Below are positions 1 to 9,475 of a stretch of 64,000 nt of DNA, piece by piece. The notes under the pieces were generated by a model. The model had not been told where the DNA came from, did not search any database, and saw only the letters and a list, made by a program, of their open reading frames with translations. The translations under genes were made by a program, and so were the position numbers. Source of the stretch: Spiroplasma kunkelii CR2-3x (lineage in GTDB: Bacteria; Bacillota_I; Bacilli_A; Mycoplasmatales; Mycoplasmataceae); assembly GCF_001274875.1 (NCBI RefSeq), contig NZ_CP010899.1:124001-188000 (forward strand), given 5' to 3'. Each line of letters begins with the position of its first letter. Positions within the stretch are counted from its first letter, which is position 1.

Positions 1-1719
1 CCGCAATATCAAGCAGCTGATCATTTTGCAAAATCATTATCACGAGAGAATGATCTTGAAATTGATTTAGAAACAAAACAAGTTTATTTAACTCCAGAAG
101 GAATTACTAAAGCAGAAAAAATTTTTTCAATTAATTCTTTATTTGATATTAAAAATACTGAATTATACCATTTAATCCTAAATGCTTTAAAAGCTAATTT
201 TGTTTTTAAAAATAGTGTTGAATATGTTGTTCAAAATAATGAAATTATTTTAATTGATCAGTTTACTGGCCGTTTAATGCCGGGGCGTGCTTATAGTGAT
301 GGTTTGCAACAATCATTACAAGCAAAGGAACGTGTTGATATTGAAGAAGAAACAGTGACAATGGCAACAATTACTTACCAAAACTTTTTCCGATTATATA
401 ATAAATTAAGTGGGATGACTGGTACTGCAAAAACAGAGGAAGAAGAATTTATTAAAATTTATAATATGCGTGTAATTCAAGTTCCAACTAATCGCCCATT
501 AATTCGTCGTGATGAAGCTGATTATATGTTTTTAAATCGTGATGCAAAAATGCAAGCAATGATGAAAGAAATTATTGCATTGCATGAAAATGGACAACCA
601 ATTTTAATTGGAACAACTTCAGTTGATTCATCAGAAATTGTGTCGCATTATTTACGAAATGCTAACTTAAAATTTGAAATGTTAAATGCAAAAAATCATG
701 AGCGTGAAGCAGACATTATTGCAAAAGCTGGTGAAAAAGGAGCTATTACTTTAGCAACAAATATGGCTGGTCGGGGAACAGATATTAAGTTAGGTGATGG
801 TGTTAAAAAAATTGGAGGATTAGCTGTTTTTGGGGTTGAACGAAACGAAGCACGTCGAATTGATAACCAGTTACGAGGGCGAGCGGGACGACAAGGAGAT
901 CCTGGTTTTTCGCGGTTTTATGTTGCGATGGATGATGAATTAATGATGCGTTTTGGTGGGGATCGCCTACGTCGAATTTTTGCTCGGTTAGGTTCGGATT
1001 TTATTCAATCACGAATGTTAACAAGAGCAATTTCTAATGCACAAAAAAAAGTTGAGGGAATGAATTTTGATCAACGAAAACATATTTTAGATTATGATAA
1101 TGTTTTAGCACAACATCGTGAAGCAATGTATGCACGACGTGATCAAATTTTAACAGCAACTGATTTAAAACCAATTATTAAAAAAATGCAATATTCGGCA
1201 GCTTATGATTTAACCAAAATGTTTGGTAATGAATCGCATGGGGAATGATTTATTCATTATGATGACTTAATTAAGGGAATTAGTGATAAAGTTGTTGCAG
1301 CTAATGTGTTAGATAAAGCAGCCATGAAAAAAATGAAGCGAGAAGAAGTTGTTAAATATGTGGCAACAAAAATGAATGAATTTTATTTAGCGCTAACAAA
1401 AGATGTTCCTGTTGATGTTGTTAATCAAATTGAACGAAGTGCAATTATTACTTCGTTTGATGATTATTGAACAAAACATATTGATCAAGCAAGTAAATTA
1501 CGAAGTGGAATTTACTTACGAAGTTATGCTCAAACAAATCCATTACACGCTTATGTTGAAGAAGCTGCAAAATTATTTGAGCATATGCAATTATCAATTG
1601 CACATGAAGTTGTAATTAAATTAGCAAATGTTGTTATTCGCAAAATTGATGGTAATATTCAAGCTGAACCGTTTCATGATTCAGAACAAGAAATTCGAGA
1701 ATTTAAACAAAAAGGGTAA
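1..1719 (+). CDS. secA: Preprotein translocase ATPase SecA (5' end outside window)
   Basis: Motor ATPase that drives secretory preproteins through SecYEG at the membrane. The frame is open from the first base, so the N-terminal Walker A part lies upstream; about 572 residues are present. The second helicase half shows ATNMAGRGTDIKLGD and QLRGRAGRQGDPG, the SecA motif V/VI region, followed by the helical wing and scaffold domains. One TGA (1246-1248) is read as Trp in GEWFIHYDD. The protein ends FKQKG without the C-terminal cysteine zinc finger, as expected where SecB is absent. Its membrane partner SecE is encoded at 41002. Family assignment is secure. Confidence 0.96.
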
Positions 1720-1724
1720 TTAAT

Positions 1725-1754
1725 AAATCACTGTGCTAAAGTAGTGGTTTTTTT
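1725..1754 (+). terminator. Weak intrinsic terminator after secA
   Basis: AAATCACT (1725-1732) can pair with AGTGGTTT (1743-1750) using a G-T pair, followed by a T run. It lies in the short gap before whiA and would separate secA from the downstream gene. Short, imperfect stem. Confidence 0.5.
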
Positions 1755-1785
1755 CTGTATTATTAAATTAGAATGGGGGATAAAG

Positions 1786-2721
1786 ATGAGTTTTGCGTTG
1801 GAAGTAAAAGAGGAAATTTTTAGAAAAGAATTTGACCAAATGTGTCAGAAAGCTTTTTTAACTGGTTTTGTTAAATATAATATGACATTAAATATTAGTA
1901 ATCATTTTTTTAACTTTGAAGTAACCTCAATTAGTAACCTAATTATTCGAACAATTTATATGTTTTTAAAAAATTTATATAAAGTTAAAATTAACATCAT
2001 TATTGTTCAAGGCACAAAATTAAAAAATAGCAAAACCTTCAGTTTACGAATTAAAGAACGAGCTATTGAAATATTAAAAGACCTACAAATTTTTGATGCA
2101 GAAACTAATCAAAAAATTGTTGCCATCCCATCAGAATGAAATGAACGACAACAACGTGCTTATATTGCAGGCATTTTTGTTGCTTGTGGTAGTGTTAATT
2201 CACCAGAAACAAGTAATTATCATTTAGAAGTTCAGTTTAATGATGAAGTTTCAGCACAATATTTTCAAAAATTATTGCATAAATTTCATTTTCCATTTAA
2301 GATAATTGTCCGTCATGATCGTTATGTTTGTTATTTAAAAAAATCAATTTTAGTCTCAGATTTCTTAAAATTAATTGATGCAATTAATAGTGTCCTTGCT
2401 TTTGAAAATACTCGTATTTCAAGGGATATGGTTAATAGTATTAATCGTTTAAATAATATTGAAATTTCAAATCAACAAAAAGCAATTAAAGCCGGGGAAG
2501 AACAAGTTGCAATGATTAATTATTTATTTGAACATGATTTGTTTGATGAACTAAATGAAAATACCAAAAAAGTAGCTTTATTACGAATTGCTTACCCCGA
2601 TGCATCGTTGCAAGATTTGTCAGCATTATTAGAAAATGAAACTAGTATTGAAATTTCAAAATCGGGAGTAAACCACTTATTTCGTGAAATTAAGAAAAAA
2701 TATTATGAAAATATAAAATAA
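1786..2721 (+). CDS. whiA: DNA-binding protein WhiA (DUF199 family)
   Basis: WhiA is a Gram-positive regulator tied to cell division and, in mollicutes, to ribosomal-protein gene control. The 311-residue product has the family architecture: an N-terminal LAGLIDADG-like domain (the AYIAGIFVACGS stretch near residue 125 resembles a LAGLIDADG helix) and a C-terminal helix-turn-helix part, visible as YPDASLQDLSALLE followed by SGVNHLFREIKK. Start chosen at 1786 because GGGGGATAAAG precedes it; an ATG at 1744 lacks such a site. One TGA (SEWNERQQ) is Trp. The cysteine-free active region fits a binding protein rather than a homing endonuclease. Confidence 0.93.
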
Positions 2722-2734
2722 TTTATGTTATAAT
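2706..2734 (+). promoter_or_regulatory. Extended -10 promoter for the permease gene
   Basis: TGTTATAAT (2726-2734) is a perfect extended -10 (TGnTATAAT). A weak -35-like TGAAAA (2706-2711) lies 17 bases upstream. It begins inside the end of whiA and points at the permease gene, suggesting independent transcription. Confidence 0.55.
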
Positions 2735-2785
2735 TTAGCTATTATTTTTTATTAAAATAGGTCATTAAAAATGGAGGAAAAACTA

Positions 2786-4204
2786 ATGGGAAAGCCTAAA
2801 AAGCACGTTAAATTTTTTGAATTTTTAACTGTTTTTTCAACAGCGGTTGGAATTACAATTGGAATTGGAATTTATTTAAAAAATGATACTTCAGAAGGAC
2901 ATCTTTTATATTTTACTAAAAATCCTTATTTATCAATTGGATTATGGATTTTAGTTGGAATTTTAGGAATGGCAATGATTATGGTTTTTATTGAAGTTAC
3001 ATCAGTAAAAACTAAAAGTGGACATGGGACATTACCATCATGGGCTAATATTTTAATTGGTCGGCGAGTTGGTAGTTTAATAGCATTATTTTATATCTTT
3101 TTTTATTTTCCAATTTTATTAGGTCTTTTTCCAATTTTTAGTATTAATGCAATGTTTGATTCACTAGAAGTGCAAAGCATTAGTAAGGAAACACAACATA
3201 TAATTGCGATTGCTGTTGGCCTTGTTATTTTAATTTTATTTTACTTAATAAATATTTTTTTCCGAAATATTGGTAAATGAGTTCAAACAATTGGAACATT
3301 TATTAAATTTATTCCTTTACTAGTTAGTCTAGTTATAGGCTTTGTTGTTCCAATTGAAAATAATGTTTTTGATAAATTTAGGGAATTAAAGTTTGATAAA
3401 TTCTTTATGGGGATTTTACCAGTATTATTTTCATTTGATGGTTTTATTTATGCTGCAGGATTACAAAAAGAAGTTTCTAACAAAAATGTTGTTCCAAAAG
3501 CATTATTTGTTGCAATGTTATTTATTACTATTTTTTATATTTTAGAAGTTATTTCTTTGTTTTTAGGAACAAATAATGGTAGTGTTTTTACTTTATTTAA
3601 AAATCTCCTTGGTGGCCCAATTGTAAAAGTCTTAATGTGTTTTATTATGTTAACAGCATTAATGAGTATTAATGGTTTAACCTTTGTAGCTCCTTCATTT
3701 GGACATACAGTGCAAGAAGAAAATCTTGTTTATATTGGAAAGAAAGAATTACGTTATCAACAAATTGGCTTGATTCAAATGGCAATTACTGTTTGTTTTA
3801 ATTTAATATTAATGGGAGTTAGTCTTGGCGTTATAGGTGATCCAATGTATTTATTAGATCTTTCTTCTAATGCCGTTAGTTTTACTGCTTTTCTATGTTA
3901 TATTAGTTTAATTATTGCTGTTTGTGTTAATAGTTATACAAAGCGAGTAGAAGTAGCAAAAGTAAAAGGAATGTATTATTATGCTGGTTTTTCTCTTTTC
4001 TTGTTAATAGGTTCAATAGGTTATATTATGTATAATTTCTTTGCTTATAGTAGTAATCATAAAACTTTATATAGTTTATTAATTATTATTGGGGGAACAT
4101 TAGTAATATGAAGTATTAATGAATTATTATTATGGCATAAAGCAACACCACCTGCTGGTGAAATAAAAATAAAAACCCCATTGATTAATAATGTTAATCA
4201 ATAA
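2786..4204 (+). CDS. APC-family amino-acid permease
   Basis: Integral membrane protein of about 472 residues with roughly twelve hydrophobic segments, beginning with a helix carrying the glycine-rich AVGITIGIGIYLK stretch. That is where APC transporters bind substrate in the unwound first helix. Start placed at 2786: GGAGG (2773-2777) sits just upstream, making the ATG at 2771 part of the ribosome-binding region. TGA codons in GKWVQTIG and VIWSINE are Trp. The substrate is not readable from sequence; an amino acid is expected, since the genus depends on import. Its 3' end overlaps the convergent rhodanese gene by 11 bases. Confidence 0.85.
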
Positions 4205-4550
4205 GATTATAAGTAAGAATTTTGTCAAGTTCATCAGTTTGATGAACTTTTTTTCATCCACCAAGAAGAATAAAAACTTTAAAATTATGTTTTTTTAATA
4301 AACGGTATAAATCTAAATGAGAATGGCCAGCACTTGAAACAAAAAGAATTTTTTTATTTTTAGTTACTTTTTTCGAATAAATTAAACGAAAAAGATGATG
4401 AGGAATATTAATGCTATTAATAATATGACTTTCAATTCATTCTTCTTTTGGACGAATATCAATAATTAACCATTTATCTGAATTATTAATTTTTGGTAGT
4501 CTTTTAATTGATTTAGTATTGTATTTCATTTCAAATGCTGATAAAAACAT
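4194..4550 (-). CDS. Rhodanese-like domain protein lacking the catalytic cysteine
   Basis: Single-domain protein of 118 residues. It has the rhodanese landmarks WLIIDIRPKEEW, then HIINSINIPHH, then a strand ILFVSSAGHSH where active enzymes carry Cys in the loop, and a final FILLGGWKKV. The loop residue that should be cysteine is Ser/Ala, so sulfurtransferase activity is not expected; a binding or regulatory role is inferred. TGA encodes Trp in EEWIESH and GGWKK. Convergent with the permease gene, whose terminator hairpin lies inside this coding sequence. Too short and unsupported by other signals to name a partner. Confidence 0.8.
4227..4255 (+). terminator. Strong terminator of the permease gene, inside the convergent gene
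   Basis: Perfect 10-bp stem AAGTTCATCA/TGATGAACTT with a GTT loop followed by seven T. It lies 22 bases after the permease stop but within codons of the oppositely oriented rhodanese gene. Confidence 0.8.
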
Positions 4551-4623
4551 TTTTTCACCTCTATAAAACATTATAACATTAAGAAAGTTAATATTTTATT
4601 AAGAAATTATTAAAATTTAAGTA

Positions 4624-4629
4624 TATAAT
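4624..4629 (+). promoter_or_regulatory. Candidate -10 box for tpiA
   Basis: TATAAT at 4624-4629, about 30 bases before the tpiA start; the -35 candidate TTAAGA (4599-4604) is weak and 19 bases away. The site lies in the divergent gap between the rhodanese gene and tpiA. Confidence 0.45.
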
Positions 4630-4659
4630 TAAAATGTTAGATAGAAACGAGGGAGAAGA

Positions 4660-5397
4660 ATGCGAAAACCAATTATTATTGGAAATTGAAAAATGCATAA
4701 AACAACGGATGAAACAATTGACTTTTTAAAACAAGTTGATAATGTATGCCATGATTTAAAACTTGAAGCTGGTATTGCAGTACCATTTGTTAATTTAGTA
4801 GTGGCAAAACAACATGCGCATCATTTAATTATTGCGGCTCAAAATTGTCATTATGAAGATTTTGGGTCTTTTACTGGTGAAATTTCAGTTGAAATGTTGC
4901 AAACTTTAAAGATTACACATGTTATTATTGGACACTCAGAACGTCGTGAAATGTTTAATGAGACAAATGAAACAGTAAACTTAAAAGCAAAAAAAAATTT
5001 AGCAAAAGGAATGGTGCCAATTATTTGCTGTGGTGAAACATTACAACAATATGAAAACAATGAAACACAGCAAATTGTTGAAACACAAATTGAAAAAGCA
5101 TTACAAGGTATTGATTTTGAAGATGCAAAAAAAATTGTTATTGCTTATGAACCAATTTGAGCAATTGGGACAGGGAAAACAGCAACAGCTGAGATTGCAC
5201 AAAATGTTTGTGCAATAATCCGAGCAAAAATTGCTAATCTTTATGATGAAGTAGTAGCAAATATGATACGGATTCAATATGGAGGAAGTGTTAAACCGGA
5301 AAATATTCAAGAATTATTAGCTCAGCCAGATATTGACGGTGCTTTGGTTGGCGGTGCTAGTTTAGAACCGAAAAATTTTTTAGGGTTAGTAAAATAA
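4660..5397 (+). CDS. tpiA: Triosephosphate isomerase
   Basis: Interconverts dihydroxyacetone phosphate and glyceraldehyde 3-phosphate in cytosolic glycolysis. 245 residues, the usual size. Catalytic landmarks are present in order: NWKMH (Lys12), GHSERRE (His near 94), AYEPIWAIGTG (Glu and the flexible loop) and GGSVKPEN plus GGASL phosphate loops. Both Trp residues in NWKMH and EPIWAIG are TGA, so the standard code would split this gene. Start supported by GGGAGAAG directly upstream. Works with gapA at 21955; both are monocistronic-looking here. Confidence 0.97.
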
Positions 5398-5484
5398 TTA
5401 ATAATAAAAAATAATAAATAAGATTTTATTTTCAGAAGTTAACCTTGAGTAATTTAATCTTTTTTTATTTTTATTAAAATAAGA

Positions 5485-5490
5485 TATAAT
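5485..5490 (+). promoter_or_regulatory. -10 box before the ABC-F pseudogene
   Basis: TATAAT about 30 bases upstream of the ATG at 5521; no clear -35. Suggests the broken gene may still be transcribed. Confidence 0.4.
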
Positions 5491-5520
5491 TATATTTTGG
5501 AATACAGGATTGAGGTTAAA

Positions 5521-6702
5521 ATGAGTTTAATTAATATTGAAAATTTAAGTCATGCTAACGGTTGGAAAGTTTTATATAAAAATTCAGCAATTCGAATTAA
5601 TAAAGGTGAACATTTAGCTTTAATTGGAGCAAATGGAACAGGGAAAACAACATTATAGGTATTATTTATGGAAAACTTACTCCTGATGAAGCAAACATTG
5701 AGTTGAATCCAATAGTAAAAATTGGTTATTTAGACCAACACCAAGAGTTAGATGAAACATTAATAGTTGATCAATTTTTAAAATTAACATATCAACATTT
5801 ATTTGAAATTGAGGAAAAAATTCATGCAATTTATGAAAAAATTAGTTTTAATTATGATGAGGATGAACTTGTCAAAGCAATAAAATTACAATAACACTTA
5901 GATTAAAATGGTTTTGAAACAATTGATAAAGAAATTCGTAGTTTAGTTGATGGTTTAGGAATTGATCCAGAAAAATTGAATGTTAAATTATCCGAATTAT
6001 CGGGTGGTCAACGAGGAAAAGTTATACTAGCAAAGTTATTAAGCAAAGTTATTATTAGAAAGTGATTTTTTGTTATTAGATGAACCAACTAACTTTTTAG
6101 ATTTATAACAAGTTGAATGATTAGCCAAATTTTTACAAAATTATGAAAAAGCGTTTCTAGTTGTTTCGCATGATATTGATTTTATTAATAAAGTAGCAAA
6201 AGTGATTTATGCTATTGAAAACTTAAGCATTAATCGCTATGTTGGTAATTATCAACAATATTTAGTATTAAGTGAATTAAAAAATGAACAATATGATAAA
6301 GTACAAAAAGGGCAAGAACGTTTAATTAAAAAATTGGAAACTTATGTCGCAAAAAATAAGGCGCGTGCTTAAACAACAAGAAGTGCCCAGTCACGGCAAA
6401 AACAAATTAATAAAATTGAGGTAATTTATAAAAGGCATGATTTAAAAACACCAAAATTTGTTTTTAAATATAAGAGACTAGCTAGTACGACTATTATTAG
6501 TGCAAAGCAATTAGCAATAGGATATCAGTTTCCTTTAATTAATCCATTAACATTTGTGTTTCAAAATCGTAGTTCGTTTATTGAAAATGGTTATATTGAT
6601 AATTTGCAATATGATACTGTTTTAGTTAACTTTTTTGCTTTGAAATTACAAAATTTTAATAATATTTTATTGAGTGAAAATATTAATGATAAATTGCAAT
6701 AA
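5521..6702 (+). pseudogene. ABC-F ATPase, N-terminal two-thirds, broken
   Basis: Remnant of a duplicated-NBD ABC-F protein, a ribosome-acting family without membrane domains. NBD1 is visible: Walker A GANGTGKTT, signature LSGGQRGKV, Walker B LLLDEPTNFLDL. Damage: a one-base loss just after Walker A (near 5655), TAA at 5892 and 5904, a 13-bp tandem duplication (GCAAAGTTATTA at 6030 and 6043) that shifts frame before Walker B, TAA in LDL-stop-QVEW, and TAA in ARA-stop-TTR. The frame then runs to about 6550 (NPLTFVF), after which homology to the second NBD stops. That NBD is found inverted at 6703-7175. Confidence 0.85.
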
Positions 6703-7175
6703 AATTAATATCATGCGTTGTAATTAGAACTGTTCCATCAAAAGCTTGAATTGTTTCTAACAATACTTTTTTGGCCAAAACATAAATATGGTTCGTCGTT
6801 GGTTCATCTAAAATTAGTAAACTACATGGTTATAAAGATAATGCCGATAACCTAACCCTTGTTTGTTCACCACCCGACAATTTTGTCATCTGATTTTGCA
6901 TTAAAATACTTTTAACGCCAAAGTTGGCTAAAATACTTCGAATTTGCCCTTGTTTCAAGCCTGGATGTAAGTTTTTTAAATATTCAATTGGTGTCATATC
7001 AATTAATTGTTCAATTTGATGAAAATACGCAATAACTACTCCATTACCAATTTTTAATGTTCCACCTAACTTAGGAATATTTCCTGCTAAAGTATTTAGA
7101 AAGGTTGTTTTTCCAATTCCATTATATCCTCCCACAATACATTTTTCACCATAACGAATATCAAACACCAAAGCA
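6703..7175 (-). pseudogene. ABC-F second nucleotide-binding domain, inverted fragment
   Basis: On the minus strand, reading from about 7175: VFDIRYGEK, Walker A GGYNGIGKTT, GKT-spaced PKLGGTLKIG, signature KLSGGEQTRV, a TAA, then LILDEPTTN (Walker B) and VLITTHDINFI (switch His). This is what should follow the plus-strand fragment ending near 6550, so the same gene appears cut with its 3' half inverted. Upstream of VFDIRY the minus-strand frame continues without a stop into the phage-type pseudogene at 7176-8427, marking a recombination junction near 7170. Confidence 0.75.
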
Positions 7176-8427
7176 CTCGCAAAAAACGACTGTAAAAAAT
7201 TATATAAATCAAATTGACCGTTAAACTGTTGATAATATCTTAAATCTTTATTATTTAATGATGAATAAATTTAACCATTAAAATTAAAAACTTCACCCGT
7301 TATTGTTCGCATAAAACTAAAATTAAAACTTAAATCATCACTATTAACATTATTTAACTCTAAACTACCGGAAATAATTGTATTTGCTTCTTCAACAGTC
7401 AAAATCATCCGATAAATTGCTTTTTTAATATTTTTAACATCTAATTCATCAACTGTCTCAAAATCAAAAATTATCCGTTTTGTTCCAACCTTATTCGGAT
7501 TTTTATAATCCGCACTACCACCTTATTGAACTCTAATATTTTCTTGCAAAACAGCAATTAAAGAAAAATTAATAAACTCTTTTACAAAATTTTGTTGATA
7601 AGTATTTCAATCAGTAATTTCACCGGTGTTTTCGTTGATTGTTGGTAATTGTGGTTCACCAACGCCATCTCAATAATAAATTATTGCTTTGGAACTTCAT
7701 GCTAAGGTATTATTAATATTTTTTGTATCTGTTTTAATTATGTTTCATTGTTGGATTAGATATGGATAAATTACAATATATTTCCTATCATCTTCTTTTA
7801 CATATTTATTTTTATCAGTAGAATCAATTACTTTGGGTGGTACTAAAACATCATTATCCCTAGGAATTAATTTTCAATTATCTTGTTTTAACTTAACTCT
7901 TGGATAACGATTTTCTTTATAACGACCAACATTGTCGACAATTTTTTTAGACACATCATACATATTATATTTTACGGCAAAAGCATAAATAAAATCAGTT
8001 AAATCATTTAAAAAATTTTCCTTTTTAACATCATAAAATTTTTTAACCATATATGTATTTTTTCAACTATCTCACATTTGATAAAAACTAAAAAAAGATG
8101 AACTTGGTTTATCATAAACAACTCCTGTTGAATAACTATCTTGTAAAAAATCCAAATACCATTTATCATTAAACAATAATTTTTTTGATGTTTTTAAAGT
8201 TGGATTAATAAAATAATTTGTTTCAGACCAATTTTCAAAAAACTGCTGCGTAAAAACATTGTATTAATAAAATCAGTTTCATTAATACCTTTACCAGTAC
8301 TATTCTCTTGTTTAAGCGTATAATACTTCTCATTTAACGGTCTAAACGCCGTTAAAGTAATAAATGGAATAACCAAACCTAAAAAAATTAAAATAAATAT
8401 GGCAAATAAAGATAACGATTTTTTCAT
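7176..8427 (-). pseudogene. Plectrovirus-type membrane-anchored protein (DUF3688-like), broken
   Basis: Begins MKKSLSLFAIFILIF, a single N-terminal membrane anchor or signal, preceded by AGGAG. A large polar domain follows, rich in Tyr/Trp/Asn (YYWDGVGEPQLPTINE, DWNTYQQNF). I recall this architecture from spiroplasma phage surface proteins of the DUF3688 type; that assignment is from memory, not a search. Damage: one-base frameshift near 8265 and TAA stops in RVQ-stop-GGS (near 7525) and NFNG-stop-IYS (near 7272). The C terminus is replaced by ABC-F sequence at about 7170. Function in the phage would be at the virion end or host envelope, by inference only. Confidence 0.6.
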
Positions 8428-8446
8428 AAACTTAACTCCTAACTAT

Positions 8447-8586
8447 ACAATGTTTTTGAAACAATAAAAGGTTATGGAAATTATTATATTACAATTTTTA
8501 CAGAAAAAGAGAAAATTAATATTAATAATTTACAATTATTTAATAAAAATAATGAAAAACTATCATTAATTACATTAGAAATATAA
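8447..8586 (+). pseudogene. Possible 3' tail of the ABC-F gene
   Basis: Short plus-strand open stretch reading FETIKGYGNYYITIFTE and ending at a TAA, followed by a terminator. It has no start, is on the same strand as the 5521 fragment, and its GNYYIT resembles the tail segment after the switch region in ABC-F proteins. The proposal that it is the original 3' end, displaced by the inserted phage piece, is inference. Confidence 0.35.
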
Positions 8587-8612
8587 AAAGTCATTTTAAT
8601 AAATGACTTTTT
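8586..8612. terminator. Bidirectional terminator
   Basis: AAAAGTCATTT/AAATGACTTTT hairpin with a short TAA-type loop; A-rich on the left and T-rich on the right so it can act on both strands. It ends the plus-strand remnant and the minus-strand lipoprotein gene (stop 8614-8616). Confidence 0.65.
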
Positions 8613-8613
8613 A

Positions 8614-9135
8614 TTATTCAATAACTTTTAAATTACCATCTTTGTCAACCATTAAATTAAGTTCTGATGTATCGCTATTTCATCGATAAACTGATTTAAA
8701 ATAATCATCATTTCTATTTCATCAGTGAGAAAATGAAGCAATACCAGATTTAAATATATTTAAATTAATATCCTTAATACCTGAATTAGTTAAATTTAAA
8801 TCATAACCACTCAAATTATCAAGTGTTCTTTTTCCTGCTGGAATGTTTAAATCTATATCATTTTTAAATTTAACAATTCTTCAATCATTAGTTTTTTTAC
8901 CACGCCACACAACAAAATAATATTTATTATCAACATTATTTTTAAATGGTTTTTCTTGTGGTGCTATTCATTCTAAGTTGTCTTTAATTTGTTGATTAGT
9001 AGTATCTATTTTATTTTCTGCTTTAAGTTTTGTTAATTCATCTTTGCTATATTGTGATGTATTACAAGCAACTAAACTGGTTGTACTTGTTCCAATTAAA
9101 GTGATTGTACCTAAAAGACTTAATATCTTTTTCAT
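8614..9135 (-). CDS. Lipoprotein, paralogue of the one at 13278-13862
   Basis: 173-residue lipoprotein. Lys-rich start, hydrophobic core LSLLGTITLIG and lipobox SLVAC with the lipidated Cys at residue 24, so it is anchored on the outer face of the membrane. The mature part is polar; the region PFKNNVDNKYYFVVWRG matches PFKKVDNKYYATIWRT in the broken paralogue. Start at 9135 because AAAGGAAAT precedes it; an upstream ATG at 9156 has none. TGA is Trp in LEWIAPQ. Function unknown; its position beside a phage terminase suggests phage cargo or envelope modification, unproven. Confidence 0.8.
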
Positions 9136-9475
9136 TATTATTTTATTTCCTTTCATTAAATCTCTTTATACGTTATTTTTAACATACTTATATATATGCA
9201 AGCATTATTTAAGATTTTGAAAGAAATTTTGTTAATTATAAATGGGTCAATCTGGCCTCGCGGAGATTTTCGATAATTTTGTGAAAAATAACTTAAAGTT
9301 TAAAAAAAATTTTTCGTGTTTTTCAAAGTATTTGGGAAAAATTCTAAGCGTTAAGCGAAGAATTTTATAAAGGTTCCCAATTTTTTTTGAAAAGTGGCAA
9401 AAAACTTTTTTTAACTTGTAAGTCATTTTATCACAACAATTTATGAAAATCAACCGCTCGGCCAAAATATATTAC
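9136..9475. other. Non-coding stretch with nested hairpin next to terminase gene
   Basis: 340 bases without a convincing gene. Locally GC-richer than its surroundings (GGCCTCGCGGAG, CCGCTCGGCC). TTGGGAA (9332-9338) pairs perfectly with TTCCCAA (9374-9380), and inside it AATTCT (9340-9345) pairs with AGAATT (9359-9364). A 72-codon open frame on the minus strand would start with TTG and lacks a ribosome-binding site. May be a phage control or packaging region; function unproven. Confidence 0.45.

Noticed and set aside
1246-1248. TGA as stop codons splitting secA, tpiA, uvrA, metG and many others
   Set aside because: Frames continue with conserved residues directly after TGA and Trp fits each site, so TGA is Trp.
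9247-9465. 72-codon minus-strand frame in the hairpin region
   Set aside because: TTG start, no ribosome-binding site, and it lies across a hairpin; treated as non-coding.
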